From contig JAODNG010000206.1 in the NCBI GenBank assembly GCA_025465385.1, forward strand, positions 1 to 14,732: a stretch of DNA of 14,732 nucleotides, in the 5' to 3' direction. The DNA comes from Pseudonocardiales bacterium (GTDB lineage Bacteria; Actinomycetota; Actinomycetes; Mycobacteriales; Pseudonocardiaceae). Shown piece after piece: positions 1 to 7,025 of the stretch (positions are counted from its first letter, which is position 1; each line of letters starts with the position of its first letter). The notes under the pieces were generated by a model. It was not told where the DNA came from. It was given only the letters and a program-made list of their open reading frames with translations, and did not search any database. Both the position numbers and the translations under genes were made by a program.

Positions 1-1545
1 ATGCTGCAGCTCTACGCGCTGCGCTCGGCCGGATCATGGGGCATCGGGGACCTGGCGGACCTGCGTGAGTTCATCGGCTGGACGGCCAGTACGCACGGTA
101 GCGGTGCGGTACTGGTCAATCCGCTACATGCCGTAACCCCCACGGTTCCGGTGCAACCGTCGCCCTACAGCCCATCGAGTCGCCGCTTCGTCAACCCGCT
201 CTACCTGCGGATCGCGGACATCAGCGGCTACCGCCGCGGTGATCCGACATTATGCGCCAAGGTGGACGCCCTGCGCGTCGACTCGCAAGGCGAGCGGATC
301 GACCACGACGCCGTGTGGCGGGCCAAGAGCACCGCGTTGGAGCTGCTCTGGCAGGCCGAGGGTGCCCCACGCCCGGTGATGTCAGACCAGCTGCACGACT
401 TCGCGACGTTCTGCGCGCTCGCGGAACGTCACGGCCCGCGCTGGTCGCGCTGGCCCAGCGAACTGCGGCGCCCGGCGACCGCAAGCGCGGACCCGCAGCG
501 GGTTGCGTTTCACGCCTGGGTGCAGCAGCAATGTGACGCGCAGTTGGCCGCCGTCAAGGACGCCGCCCGTGGGATGGCGATCGGGGTGGTGCACGACCTC
601 GCCGTCGGCGTGGACCCCGAGGGCGCCGACGCGTGGGCGCTGCAGGACGTGCTCGCCATCGGAACGACGGTCGGCGCCCCACCGGATACGTTCAACCAGC
701 AGGGCCAGGACTGGGGTTTGCCGCCATGGCGCCCGGACCGGCTGGCTGCCACCGGGTACGCCGCGTACCGGGACATGTTGCGCGCAGTCCTCGCGCACGC
801 TGATGGGCTGCGCATCGACCACGTCGCCGGACTGTGGCGGCTGTGGTGGGTGCCGCCGGGGGCCTCCCCGGACCAAGGCACCTATGTGAACTACGACGCT
901 GAGGCGATGCTCGCGGCGCTGGCGTTGGAAGCGCATCGGGCCGGCGCGGTGGTGATCGGCGAGGACCTCGGAACGGTGGAGCCGGAGGTCACCGAGACGC
1001 TGGCGGACCAACGGATGCTGGGCTGCGCGGTGCTGTGGTTCTCCCGCGATGAAGACGCGTCCGAGACGCCGCTGTTGGCCCCACAGCGCTGGCCGAAGTG
1101 CGCCGCGGCGAGCATCTCCACCCACGACCTGCCCACGGCGGTCGGTTTCCTGCGCGGTGAGCATGTCCGGGCGCGCGCGGCGCTCGGGCTGCTCAAGGAC
1201 GAGACCGCGGAATGGAAGCAAGCGCGGACCGACCGCGCGGAACTCGTCGATTTGTTGCGCTCCGAGTGCCTGCTTCACACTGATGACGAGGATGAGGAAG
1301 AGATCGTGGTGGCGATGCACGCGTTGCTCGGCCGCACGCCCTGCCAGCTGCTACTGGTCTCGCCCTACGACGTGGTGGGCGAGACACGCCAACCCAACCT
1401 GCCGGGCACAGTCGATGAGTACCCCAACTGGCGGCTGCCGCTGCCGGTGACCCTGGAACAGTTGCAGCGTGATCCTCGGGTCCACCGCGTGGTCGCAGCC
1501 CTGCGTTCGGCGGGCAGCGCGACCGACCCCGGCGTGGAACCATAG
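1..1545 (+). CDS. malQ: 4-alpha-glucanotransferase (amylomaltase), GH77, 5'-truncated by window edge
   Basis: Transfers alpha-1,4-glucan segments between maltodextrins in the cytoplasm, in glycogen/maltodextrin metabolism. The visible 514 residues hold the GH77 core: the early LYALRSAGSWGIGDLADL segment, the nucleophile Asp273 in GLRIDH, the acid/base Glu321 in VIGEDLG, and the stabilising Asp376 in STHDLPT. The spacings of 48 and 55 residues closely match Asp293/Glu340/Asp395 of Thermus amylomaltase. Actinobacterial and enteric MalQ proteins are usually near 700 residues. The ATG at base 1 sits at a position that is internal in the family (normally a conserved stretch leads into QLYALRS), so the gene almost certainly begins before the window. 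The C-terminus is intact and ends in TAG. A small ORF follows 30 nt later. The call is firm; only the start is missing. Confidence 0.93.
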   Translation: MLQLYALRSAGSWGIGDLADLREFIGWTASTHGSGAVLVNPLHAVTPTVPVQPSPYSPSSRRFVNPLYLRIADISGYRRGDPTLCAKVDALRVDSQGERIDHDAVWRAKSTALELLWQAEGAPRPVMSDQLHDFATFCALAERHGPRWSRWPSELRRPATASADPQRVAFHAWVQQQCDAQLAAVKDAARGMAIGVVHDLAVGVDPEGADAWALQDVLAIGTTVGAPPDTFNQQGQDWGLPPWRPDRLAATGYAAYRDMLRAVLAHADGLRIDHVAGLWRLWWVPPGASPDQGTYVNYDAEAMLAALALEAHRAGAVVIGEDLGTVEPEVTETLADQRMLGCAVLWFSRDEDASETPLLAPQRWPKCAAASISTHDLPTAVGFLRGEHVRARAALGLLKDETAEWKQARTDRAELVDLLRSECLLHTDDEDEEEIVVAMHALLGRTPCQLLLVSPYDVVGETRQPNLPGTVDEYPNWRLPLPVTLEQLQRDPRVHRVVAALRSAGSATDPGVEP

Positions 1546-1575
1546 GTGTCGGCTGTCCTCGCTTCAGGAGGTGTC

Positions 1576-1770
1576 ATGGACGACGACTCACTCGACGAGT
1601 TGCGGCAGAGCTCCACGGGGTGGGCCCTTGAGCAGGAGATGGAGGTCGCAGCAGAGGTCTACGGTCCCGAGCACAAGGGGATTCGCACACCTCATTCCGA
1701 GTTGAGCGACGAGGAGCTCCTCGAGCGATACCGTTCCCTGTCCGGGTTCAACCTGACTTGGGAGACGTAG
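1576..1770 (+). CDS. 64-aa acidic hypothetical protein downstream of malQ
   Basis: I do not recognise this protein. The ATG at 1576 is preceded by a perfect AGGAGG (1566-1571), which decides the start over the in-frame GTG at 1546 directly after the malQ stop. The product is 64 residues, rich in Asp and Glu, with an amphipathic helical look (DELRQSS, EQEMEVAAEVYG, SDEELLERYRSL) and a C-terminal SGFNLTWET. It has no signal peptide, membrane segment or cysteine. It lies 30 nt after malQ on the same strand and is probably cotranscribed. It faces the monooxygenase gene convergently, across a hairpin. The strong ribosome binding site and natural-looking composition make it likely a real gene; no function is suggested. 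Confidence 0.65.
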   Translation: MDDDSLDELRQSSTGWALEQEMEVAAEVYGPEHKGIRTPHSELSDEELLERYRSLSGFNLTWET

Positions 1771-1794
1771 TCAGGCAAGGTGACCGGCTGTTGA

Positions 1795-1818
1795 CCTTCT
1801 TCGTTTCACCGAAGAGGG
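1795..1818. terminator. Hairpin between convergent genes
   Basis: CCTTCTTCG (1795-1803) pairs with CGAAGAGGG (1810-1818) around a 6-nt loop, giving a 9-bp stem with one G-U wobble. It lies between the stop of the 64-aa ORF (1770) and the stop of the monooxygenase gene (1837), so it could end transcription from both sides. There is no clear T-run on either strand, so an intrinsic terminator is only probable. Confidence 0.45.
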
Positions 1819-1836
1819 ACGAATGTACAGAGTGCG

Positions 1837-3087
1837 TCAAGCGCTGCTCGGACCTGAGGTTACCGAAGCGAGATACATCTGCGCCTTATCCGGGTCGAGG
1901 AACCAGTGCTGGTAATCGGATGGGTCCGCAAAGCCGTTGACGAACCGACGGGCGATTTCCGGGTAAGTACCAGCGGCCCCGAGGATGTTTATCACGTGCT
2001 CGGGGGGCGGCACCAGGAGAGCGTTCGTCCACTGGGTCGTGTGCTGGGCGTCGGACCAGTACCGGTCGAAGGCTGCCTGCATCCATGCCCGGTCGAAGGG
2101 CTGGTTGCCGCGCTCGAGGATGCTGGCCAGGTATGACGCTGCGCATTTGCTCGCGCTGTTAGAGCCCTGCCCGGTGATCGGGTCGTTGGCGACCACCACG
2201 TCGGCCATACCCAGTACTCGTCCGCCAGAAGGCAGTTCACCTACTGGTTGCCGTACCACCGGGGGGTAACCGCCGATCAGCGTCGCCCGGCCGTCGGTCA
2301 ATTCGACGCTGGCACACCGCTCGTACTCCCACGGCACGTACTGGAGCATGAGATCGAGCGTGCGGCGGAGGTGCTCGGCCGGACCCGGACGATCTTCCCA
2401 GCAGTCCAGCGGACCATCGGGGATGCCCTCGAAGAACAGAATGTCGCAGGGACCGCTGACGGTGAAGCACGGCATGATGAACAGCTCGCCCACCCCGGGA
2501 ACGATGTTGAACCGCACCGCATGCGTGGTGGGGTGCTCAGGTCGCGGCGTCATACCGTGTACATAGACCACGGACAGTATGCGTTGTGTGCTCACGTAGG
2601 GAGAACGGCTCGGGTCCCGGTCGAACAACTGAACGAGTTCGCCCTTGCCGGCGGCAATGATCACCAGGTCGTAGAAGCTGGTCAACGAATCGACATCAGA
2701 TGTCGTGACGCCGTGGTAGACGACTTTACCGCCCCGATCCTCGAACAGTTCCAGCCATCCAGCCATCTTCACCCGCTGATCCACGGACTGCGCGTAATCG
2801 TCGAGCCTTCCCATCCAGTCCAGGACCCGCTCGTGATTCGGACCAGCGATGGAAACACCGAGTCCCTCGATTTTCGGCGTTTGCCGTTCCCACAGGTTAA
2901 GGCCATAGTCACGTTCGTACTGCAGCGCTGGGCCGAACATGCATTGTGTCGACATGACGCGCCCGCTGCGGATTTCCTCAGGAGTACGGGCCGACATCAC
3001 AGTGACGTCGTAGTCATGGCTACGAAGGCTCAGGGCCAGCTGCAAACCCGCCTGGCCGGCACCAATAATCAAGACTTTCCGCATCAT
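1837..3087 (-). CDS. StyA-like FAD-dependent monooxygenase (styrene/indole monooxygenase family)
   Basis: Predicted single-component FAD oxygenase of the group E (StyA/IndA) flavin monooxygenases, which epoxidise styrene or indole-type substrates using FADH2 from a separate reductase. The N-terminus has a Rossmann GxGxxG (GAGQAG, residues 9-14) after a hydrophobic strand. A second FAD contact lies near 291-316 (VLGMADVV, then NDPITGQGSNSASKCA), with the Asp-Pro and GQG arrangement seen in StyA. The 416-residue length matches StyA (about 415). The start is the first of two consecutive ATGs (3087 and 3084), behind GGAGGAAGG; the frame stays open to 3126, but there without a ribosome binding site. 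No StyB-type flavin reductase gene lies in the window. It is on the conservon strand, 262 nt beyond cvnD, with a terminator-like structure between. The family is confident; the substrate is unknown. Confidence 0.85.
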   Translation of the reverse strand: MMRKVLIIGAGQAGLQLALSLRSHDYDVTVMSARTPEEIRSGRVMSTQCMFGPALQYERDYGLNLWERQTPKIEGLGVSIAGPNHERVLDWMGRLDDYAQSVDQRVKMAGWLELFEDRGGKVVYHGVTTSDVDSLTSFYDLVIIAAGKGELVQLFDRDPSRSPYVSTQRILSVVYVHGMTPRPEHPTTHAVRFNIVPGVGELFIMPCFTVSGPCDILFFEGIPDGPLDCWEDRPGPAEHLRRTLDLMLQYVPWEYERCASVELTDGRATLIGGYPPVVRQPVGELPSGGRVLGMADVVVANDPITGQGSNSASKCAASYLASILERGNQPFDRAWMQAAFDRYWSDAQHTTQWTNALLVPPPEHVINILGAAGTYPEIARRFVNGFADPSDYQHWFLDPDKAQMYLASVTSGPSSA

Positions 3088-3349
3088 TTCAACCTTCCTC
3101 CACGCTGCCTCCGCAACCGGCCTCATGCCCGGCGGGAGTCCGCGGCTTCTCGGCGTTGCGGGGTAGGGCCGGGCAGATGATCATTGCTCGATGCGCCCCG
3201 CCGTGTTCGTTGTATCCCTTCTGCGCTCTTTCGCCTCGATGTCCACGTGTGCCCCGGCTGCCTCCTGTCCAAACACCCAGGCGAAAAAAGGCCTATGCCT
3301 CCGCCGGCCCGCGACCCGCGGCCGGTGCCACCTGACAGGCGAGACATAC
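3088..3349. other. Intergenic region between monooxygenase and conservon
   Basis: This 262-nt gap holds the monooxygenase ribosome binding site (GGAGGAAGG, within about 3092-3100), an ATGATCAT palindrome near 3176-3183, and the terminator-like hairpins at 3284-3325. A possible 21-codon - strand ORF (GTG at 3246, stop at 3181-3183) is seen but its ribosome binding site is poorly placed. I see no convincing -35/-10 pair. Confidence 0.6.
3284..3325 (-). terminator. Candidate terminator after the conservon (two hairpins plus T-run)
   Basis: Read on the - strand after the cvnD stop at 3350, a GC-rich imperfect hairpin (3325-3304; arms CCGGCCGCG and CGCGGGCCGG with a one-base bulge, 3-nt loop) is followed by a short AGGC-ATAG-GCCT hairpin (3300-3289) and a run of T residues (3288-3284). 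This suits an intrinsic terminator that separates the conservon from the monooxygenase gene. The T-proximal stem is only 4 bp, so it is moderate evidence. Confidence 0.5.
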
Positions 3350-3943
3350 TCAACCCGGAACCTCCGGCGGCGAGCCGTGATCAGAACCACCGACGTTCAT
3401 GGTGTGTGCCACCAGTTTCTGCAGCGTGTACACGGCCGACTCCGAGTCGCGGGCATCGCAAGTCGTCAGCGGCACACCCGGACCTAACGCCAGCGCTTCC
3501 CGCAGCTCGTCGAGTTCGTGGTGGAGTTCACCGTCGAACTTGTTGATGGCCACGATGAACGGCACTTCGGAACTGTTCTCGAAGTAGTTGATCGTCGCGA
3601 AGGCGTCCTCGACGCGCCGGGGATCCACCAGCACTACTGCACCGAGCGTGCCGGCAAACCCTGCCTGCGACGGATCCGACGTACCGAACAGATACAACAC
3701 GACATCCTGATGCAGGCTGATCCGACCGACGTCCGTGGTCGTTTCGACGGTGATGGGCTCAGTCTCGGAGACCGAACCCACGAAGGTGGTTTTGCCCACC
3801 CCGCGGCCACCTGTAACGACGATCTTCGCGGGTGCTCTACCTGCATTCTCGGCCTCCGTCCGCGGTCTTGCCGGCCTGCCGAACCGGCCATGTGACCTAT
3901 CAAAGAGCTCCCGAAGCTCGTCGAAGATAGGTGTGCCGTCCAC
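3350..3943 (-). CDS. cvnD: Second CvnD-type GTPase, with switch I and G3 regions deleted
   Basis: Ras-like small GTPase of the conservon type (CvnD, MglA-related), 197 residues. The P-loop GGRGVGKT (45-52) is intact and G4 reads NKFD (134-137). Against the neighbouring GTPase it lacks about 22 residues between the P-loop and VGRI (the switch I region). Its G3 reads FGTSDPSQAG instead of FGTPGQ and is 6 residues shorter, so the usual GTPGQ and the following RFWFLWDDL segment are gone. It also has an extra charged N-terminus (about residues 1-36). The reading frame is open, so the changes look like in-frame evolution and not decay. The GTG start at 3943 is supported by GGGGGA six bases upstream. 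It lies 50 nt after the first GTPase. It may bind nucleotide without normal hydrolysis; that is inference. Confidence 0.8.
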   Translation of the reverse strand: MDGTPIFDELRELFDRSHGRFGRPARPRTEAENAGRAPAKIVVTGGRGVGKTTFVGSVSETEPITVETTTDVGRISLHQDVVLYLFGTSDPSQAGFAGTLGAVVLVDPRRVEDAFATINYFENSSEVPFIVAINKFDGELHHELDELREALALGPGVPLTTCDARDSESAVYTLQKLVAHTMNVGGSDHGSPPEVPG

Positions 3944-3993
3944 GCTGCGTCCCCCATCACCCCCCGACTATCTTCGTGCCCAATGCCGTCAGA

Positions 3994-4596
3994 TCACGTT
4001 GGTGCCGTGCCGTAGGAAACGGTGAGGTTCTTCATGGTGTAGGTCACCAAATCTTGCAGCGCCTTCGAGGTCGATGCCGGCTCCCGAGCGTCACAGGTCG
4101 TCAGCAGCACGTCTGGGGCGAGCGTCAGTGCTTCACGCACCTCGTCCAGCTCGTAGGAGAGCTCGCCATCGAACATGTTGACGGCGACGATGAACGGAAT
4201 GTCAGAATCGTTCTCGAAGTAGTTTATGGCGGCGAAAGACTCCTCGATCCGTCGGGTGTCCACCAGGACGACTGCACCCAGCGCGCCGCGACACAGGTCG
4301 TCCCAGAGAAACCAGAACCGGGGCTGACCCGGTGTGCCAAACAGGTACAACACGAGATCCGGATGCAGCGTGATACGGCCAAAGTCCATTGCCACCGTGG
4401 TGGTGGTCTTTGCGCTGTCCGGGAGCGAATCGACACCTTCACCAGCCACTGTCATCCACGCGTCAGTGTTGATCGGCTCGACCTCGGATACTGAACGCAC
4501 GAAAGTGGTCTTGCCCACTCCGAAACCACCAGCGATGACGATCTTCGCTGAGATGGTCAACGAAGAGGCGTCATACGGGTAGTTTCTTGAGTCCAT
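3994..4596 (-). CDS. cvnD: Conservon Ras-like GTPase CvnD
   Basis: GTP-binding protein of the actinobacterial conservon. In studied conservons CvnA-D form a membrane-associated complex likened to eukaryotic G-protein receptor systems. The product is 200 residues. G1 is GGFGVGKT (23-30), a Thr-rich switch I follows (63-67), G3 is FGTPGQPRF (86-94), G4 reads NMFD (140-143; Lys of NKxD replaced by Met) and G5-like is TCDAR (167-171). The start at 4596 (MDSRNYPYD) is chosen because GAGAGGA lies six bases upstream and it gives the short cvnC overlap typical of conservons. The frame stays open to 4683, but that would overlap cvnC by 113 nt. It overlaps cvnC by 26 nt, so it is translationally coupled. 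It is clearly paralogous to the next gene. Confidence 0.9.
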   Translation of the reverse strand: MDSRNYPYDASSLTISAKIVIAGGFGVGKTTFVRSVSEVEPINTDAWMTVAGEGVDSLPDSAKTTTTVAMDFGRITLHPDLVLYLFGTPGQPRFWFLWDDLCRGALGAVVLVDTRRIEESFAAINYFENDSDIPFIVAVNMFDGELSYELDEVREALTLAPDVLLTTCDAREPASTSKALQDLVTYTMKNLTVSYGTAPT

Positions 4597-4927
4597 CGAG
4601 AATCCTCTCCAGAATGATCTGGTCGTACTGATATACGAAGCCGGTAGGGTGAATGAAAACCACGTCCCGCGCCGCCAGGTCACTGATCAAGACGCGGACC
4701 ACCGCCAGCGGGATGGTCAGATGAGCGGAGAGCTCCGCCATGGAGATCGTCTTCCGGGCGAGTTCGTAAAGCGCCTGCGACTCCGGCAGCAGCGACGCGC
4801 TGAGCTGCGGATCGTAGTGCGGAACCGAGATCAGTGTCTCTACCAAGAGGTGATGCCGTGGTCTTGTACGTCCCCCGGTGAGCGCATAAAGTCGGATTCG
4901 GTTGCTGCGCATCAAAATGTTATCCAC
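4571..4927 (-). CDS. cvnC: DUF742 protein CvnC
   Basis: Third component of the conservon, a DUF742 protein of 118 residues, the normal size. Visible family marks are RLYALTGGRTRP near the N-terminus (12-23), a central winged-helix-like part (ALYELARKTISMAELSAHL, then IPLAVVRVLISDLAARDVV) and a C-terminal LERILDGLKKLPV. DUF742 members are thought to act as cytoplasmic partners of CvnB and CvnD; the biochemical role is not settled. The start is GTG at 4927, with GAGGAGG about six bases upstream. It follows cvnB by 18 nt and overlaps cvnD by 26 nt, so it is part of one transcription unit. Confidence 0.93.
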   Translation of the reverse strand: MDNILMRSNRIRLYALTGGRTRPRHHLLVETLISVPHYDPQLSASLLPESQALYELARKTISMAELSAHLTIPLAVVRVLISDLAARDVVFIHPTGFVYQYDQIILERILDGLKKLPV

Positions 4928-4945
4928 CGTACCCCTCCTCGGTGG

Positions 4946-5386
4946 TTAGTCGGCTCGCCGAGCGGTGATCACGTGCCGCAGATCGGCTCGGACCTTTGGG
5001 GTCAATGCATGCCCGGCCTTGTCCACGAACTGCGTCATCTCGTACGCGACGACTTTCATGTCGCAACCCGCAGATGTCAGCACAGCCAGGCCTGCACTGT
5101 CACCGATTCCCATGAAGAAGAAGTACCCGTGTGACAACCGAATCATGATCAACTCGCAACCGCCTTTACCGAACAGCGCGGCGCTGCTGCGAGCAAGACC
5201 CAGCAGGCCGCTGGCGATCGCCGCGAGCTGTTCGGCGCCATCGGTGCTGACCGATTCAGAAGCGGTCAGCGGTAATCCGTCGGAGGATAAGATCAGGGCA
5301 TGGGTGACGCCGTGCACGCGCTCCACGAACCCATTAATCAGCCAGCGAAAGTCCACTGGACTCTCGATGGCATTGTCGGCGGTCAT
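4946..5386 (-). CDS. cvnB: Roadblock/LC7 domain protein CvnB
   Basis: Roadblock/LC7 (MglB-like) protein of 146 residues, the conservon partner of the GTPase; MglB-family proteins act as GTPase regulators. The Roadblock fold is recognisable from the N-terminal helix (FRWLINGFVERVHGV), then HALILSSDGLPLTASE, the helix GAEQLAAIASGLLGLA and the strand pairs GCELIMIRL, GYFFFMGIGDSAGLAVLTS, and a last helix (YEMTQFVDKAGHAL). ATG at 5386 overlaps the end of cvnA by 4 nt (ATGA), which implies coupled translation; GAGGA lies about nine bases upstream. No membrane segment is present. Confidence 0.94.
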   Translation of the reverse strand: MTADNAIESPVDFRWLINGFVERVHGVTHALILSSDGLPLTASESVSTDGAEQLAAIASGLLGLARSSAALFGKGGCELIMIRLSHGYFFFMGIGDSAGLAVLTSAGCDMKVVAYEMTQFVDKAGHALTPKVRADLRHVITARRAD

Positions 5387-6756
5387 TCCTGGGATTCCTC
5401 TGCCCGGTCGCCTTCCGCGCTCCGTGCGCCTCGGCGCGCAGCTTGCTCACCCTCAGCGAAGTCGCCGAGATCAGTCATCAACTGCGCACGTCCTTCGCCG
5501 GGGTCGAAGTTGGCGTCCTCCGGGCGGCTAGGCCCGGCCGAGGCAAAGCCAGCGAATTCGCGCATACTCTGCGGCACCCGCCGCGGCAAGCCATTCCGTG
5601 TCGTCCGCGGGGTTGGCCGTGTGTTTGAATGCTCGGTTGATTCGCGGTACATCCGAGATGAGGGAGGCAGGCTCGCCGAGACCCGGGCCGGAGCCGTGCG
5701 GGGGCGGGGAATGGTCGTGGTCGGCACGCCTGCGAACCAGGGTGTGGCGGGGGCTTCACACACCAAGTTCGCGGGCAACAGCACAGTAGCCGTAGTTCCG
5801 TGAACAGCCCGCTTCTCCAATCTGACACGGATACCATGCTTGCCTGCCAACCGGCGAACAACGGCAAGGCCCATATGCTCGATCGACCCGCTGTCCAGCT
5901 TCGGAACGGCAGAGAGCCGGTTGTTGAGCGCCTCCAGTCGAGCCGCTGGAAGGCCAATTCCAGCGTCCTCGATGCGCAGCAGCACGCCACCCTGCTCAGC
6001 AGGGTGCGCGTCTACCGAGACCTTGGACGTCGGCGGCGAGTGCGAGGTCGCGTTGTCCAGCAGCTCCGCCAGCACCCGGCTGAGGTCGTCGACCGCGAAA
6101 TCGACCACAGCCTGTGACGCCACGCGCCCGATCTCGATCCTTGAATACTGTTCGATGGACGACATCGCCGCCCGGATCACGTCGACGAGAGGTGACGCGA
6201 CATTCGCCGCGCTGCCCGCGTCGTGCCCAGCGAGAACCCGCAAATTCTCGGCATTGCGGCGCAGTCGCGCAGCGACGTGGTCTAGCTGGTACAGCTGTGC
6301 CAGCGCCTCCGGATCACCCTCGTTCGCCTCCATGGCCTCCAGCTGGGCAAGGAGGGAGTCCACGAGGTTGAGATCGCGCAACGCGACGCCGCCACACAAC
6401 CCCGCCAGCACGTCGTGCCTTTCGGCTTCCCGGTCTACCGGTGGACCGGCCTCACGCGGAGGTACCACTCCCGGCGCGATGTCCGGCGGCGCCAACAGTT
6501 GCGCGGCCGCCAATCGCGCCTTGTTCACCAGCGCCCGGGTACTCTCGCTGCGGTACTGCTCCAAGAGCCATCGGACACCGCGCTCAAAACGGACTCGTAA
6601 ATGATCATCGGCAGTCCCCACGGCAACGCACGGTACTCGTTCGATCGTGGAACACACAAGGGTTAGGGCGTTGCTGTCCGTGATCCCCACTACAGGCACA
6701 CGCGTAACCCGCGCTGCCCGGAACCGGCGCGTTCCGCTGCCGTCATGCCGCAGCAC
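5383..6756 (-). CDS. cvnA: CvnA-type sensor-kinase-like ATPase, soluble form
   Basis: GHKL ATPase/histidine-kinase-like protein at the head of the conservon, 457 residues. A dimerisation segment (about 125-178) carries LDH160 and ARLRRNAENLRVLAG. The ATPase domain has the N box ELLDNATSHSPP (231-242), the G1 box EDAGIG (263-268) and the G2 box GLAVVRRLAGKHG (296-308). Residues 335-457 are a low-complexity, charged tail. Many CvnA proteins carry transmembrane and extracellular sensing parts; here the N-terminal 120 residues are soluble, with no hydrophobic helix. GTG at 6756 is the first start in the frame (a TGA lies two codons upstream) and has no clear ribosome binding site, so the start is less sure; GTG at 6699 is an alternative. 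It overlaps cvnB by 4 nt. Confidence 0.85.
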   Translation of the reverse strand: MLRHDGSGTRRFRAARVTRVPVVGITDSNALTLVCSTIERVPCVAVGTADDHLRVRFERGVRWLLEQYRSESTRALVNKARLAAAQLLAPPDIAPGVVPPREAGPPVDREAERHDVLAGLCGGVALRDLNLVDSLLAQLEAMEANEGDPEALAQLYQLDHVAARLRRNAENLRVLAGHDAGSAANVASPLVDVIRAAMSSIEQYSRIEIGRVASQAVVDFAVDDLSRVLAELLDNATSHSPPTSKVSVDAHPAEQGGVLLRIEDAGIGLPAARLEALNNRLSAVPKLDSGSIEHMGLAVVRRLAGKHGIRVRLEKRAVHGTTATVLLPANLVCEAPATPWFAGVPTTTIPRPRTAPARVSASLPPSSRMYRESTEHSNTRPTPRTTRNGLPRRVPQSMREFAGFASAGPSRPEDANFDPGEGRAQLMTDLGDFAEGEQAARRGARSAEGDRAEESQE

Positions 6757-7025
6757 CCACGATCAGGCGTCATCATTACGGGTGTTGCGAACTCTCCAGC
6801 GGTCGTTGCCGCGTTAGCCCCTGGCTGTGCTGATCAAGGCTTTGGTGGGTTACTCGCCTTGCGATCCTCGTCGTCGTACAGAGGGCTGCCCATGCCACCG
6901 CTCTCCTGCGGCACTCCGGACGTACTAACGTCTTTGGTCAGATCGCCCAGTGACGCACCCTGACGCGATGTCGTGGTCGGCTCCGACGGATGCGAATCAG
7001 CCTCGGCGCTACCCTCTTCTCCGTT
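6757..7025. other. Region between L,D-transpeptidase and conservon; mostly open in frame with ldt
   Basis: On the - strand a 63-codon frame (7025-6834) continues directly and in phase beyond the TAA of the transpeptidase gene. It reads as an acidic Ser/Thr/Gly/Pro-rich peptide and ends in TGA. Its last 20 codons form a possible small ORF, listed separately. The remaining 77 nt before cvnA show no clear promoter or ribosome binding site. Confidence 0.5.
6834..6893 (-). CDS. Possible 19-aa small ORF upstream of cvnA
   Basis: ATG at 6893 follows AGGAG (6907-6903) at a spacing of nine bases and encodes MGSPLYDDEDRKASNPPKP before TGA. The peptide is hydrophilic and acidic in its middle. It lies 77 nt before the cvnA start on the same strand, so it could be a leader peptide of the conservon. 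It could equally be the end of the larger in-frame stretch that follows the transpeptidase stop. There is no homology to lean on, so this is a weak call. Confidence 0.3.
   Translation of the reverse strand: MGSPLYDDEDRKASNPPKP

Noticed and set aside
382..1320. 312-codon open frame on the - strand inside malQ
   Set aside because: It is antisense to a clear GH77 gene, Arg/His-rich with no family motif, as expected for a shadow frame in high-GC DNA.
2248..3180. 310-codon open frame on the + strand across the monooxygenase gene
   Set aside because: Antisense to a StyA-like protein with intact FAD motifs; the translation shows no recognisable domain.
3181..3246. 21-codon ORF on the - strand (starts MDIEAKERRRD) between conservon and monooxygenase
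   Set aside because: The AGGAGG upstream is about 14 nt from the GTG, too far for normal initiation, and nothing else supports it.
3350..3943. Calling the second GTPase a pseudogene
   Set aside because: The frame is uninterrupted, the start has a good ribosome binding site, and both losses are in frame with P-loop and NKxD kept, so a functional variant is at least as likely.
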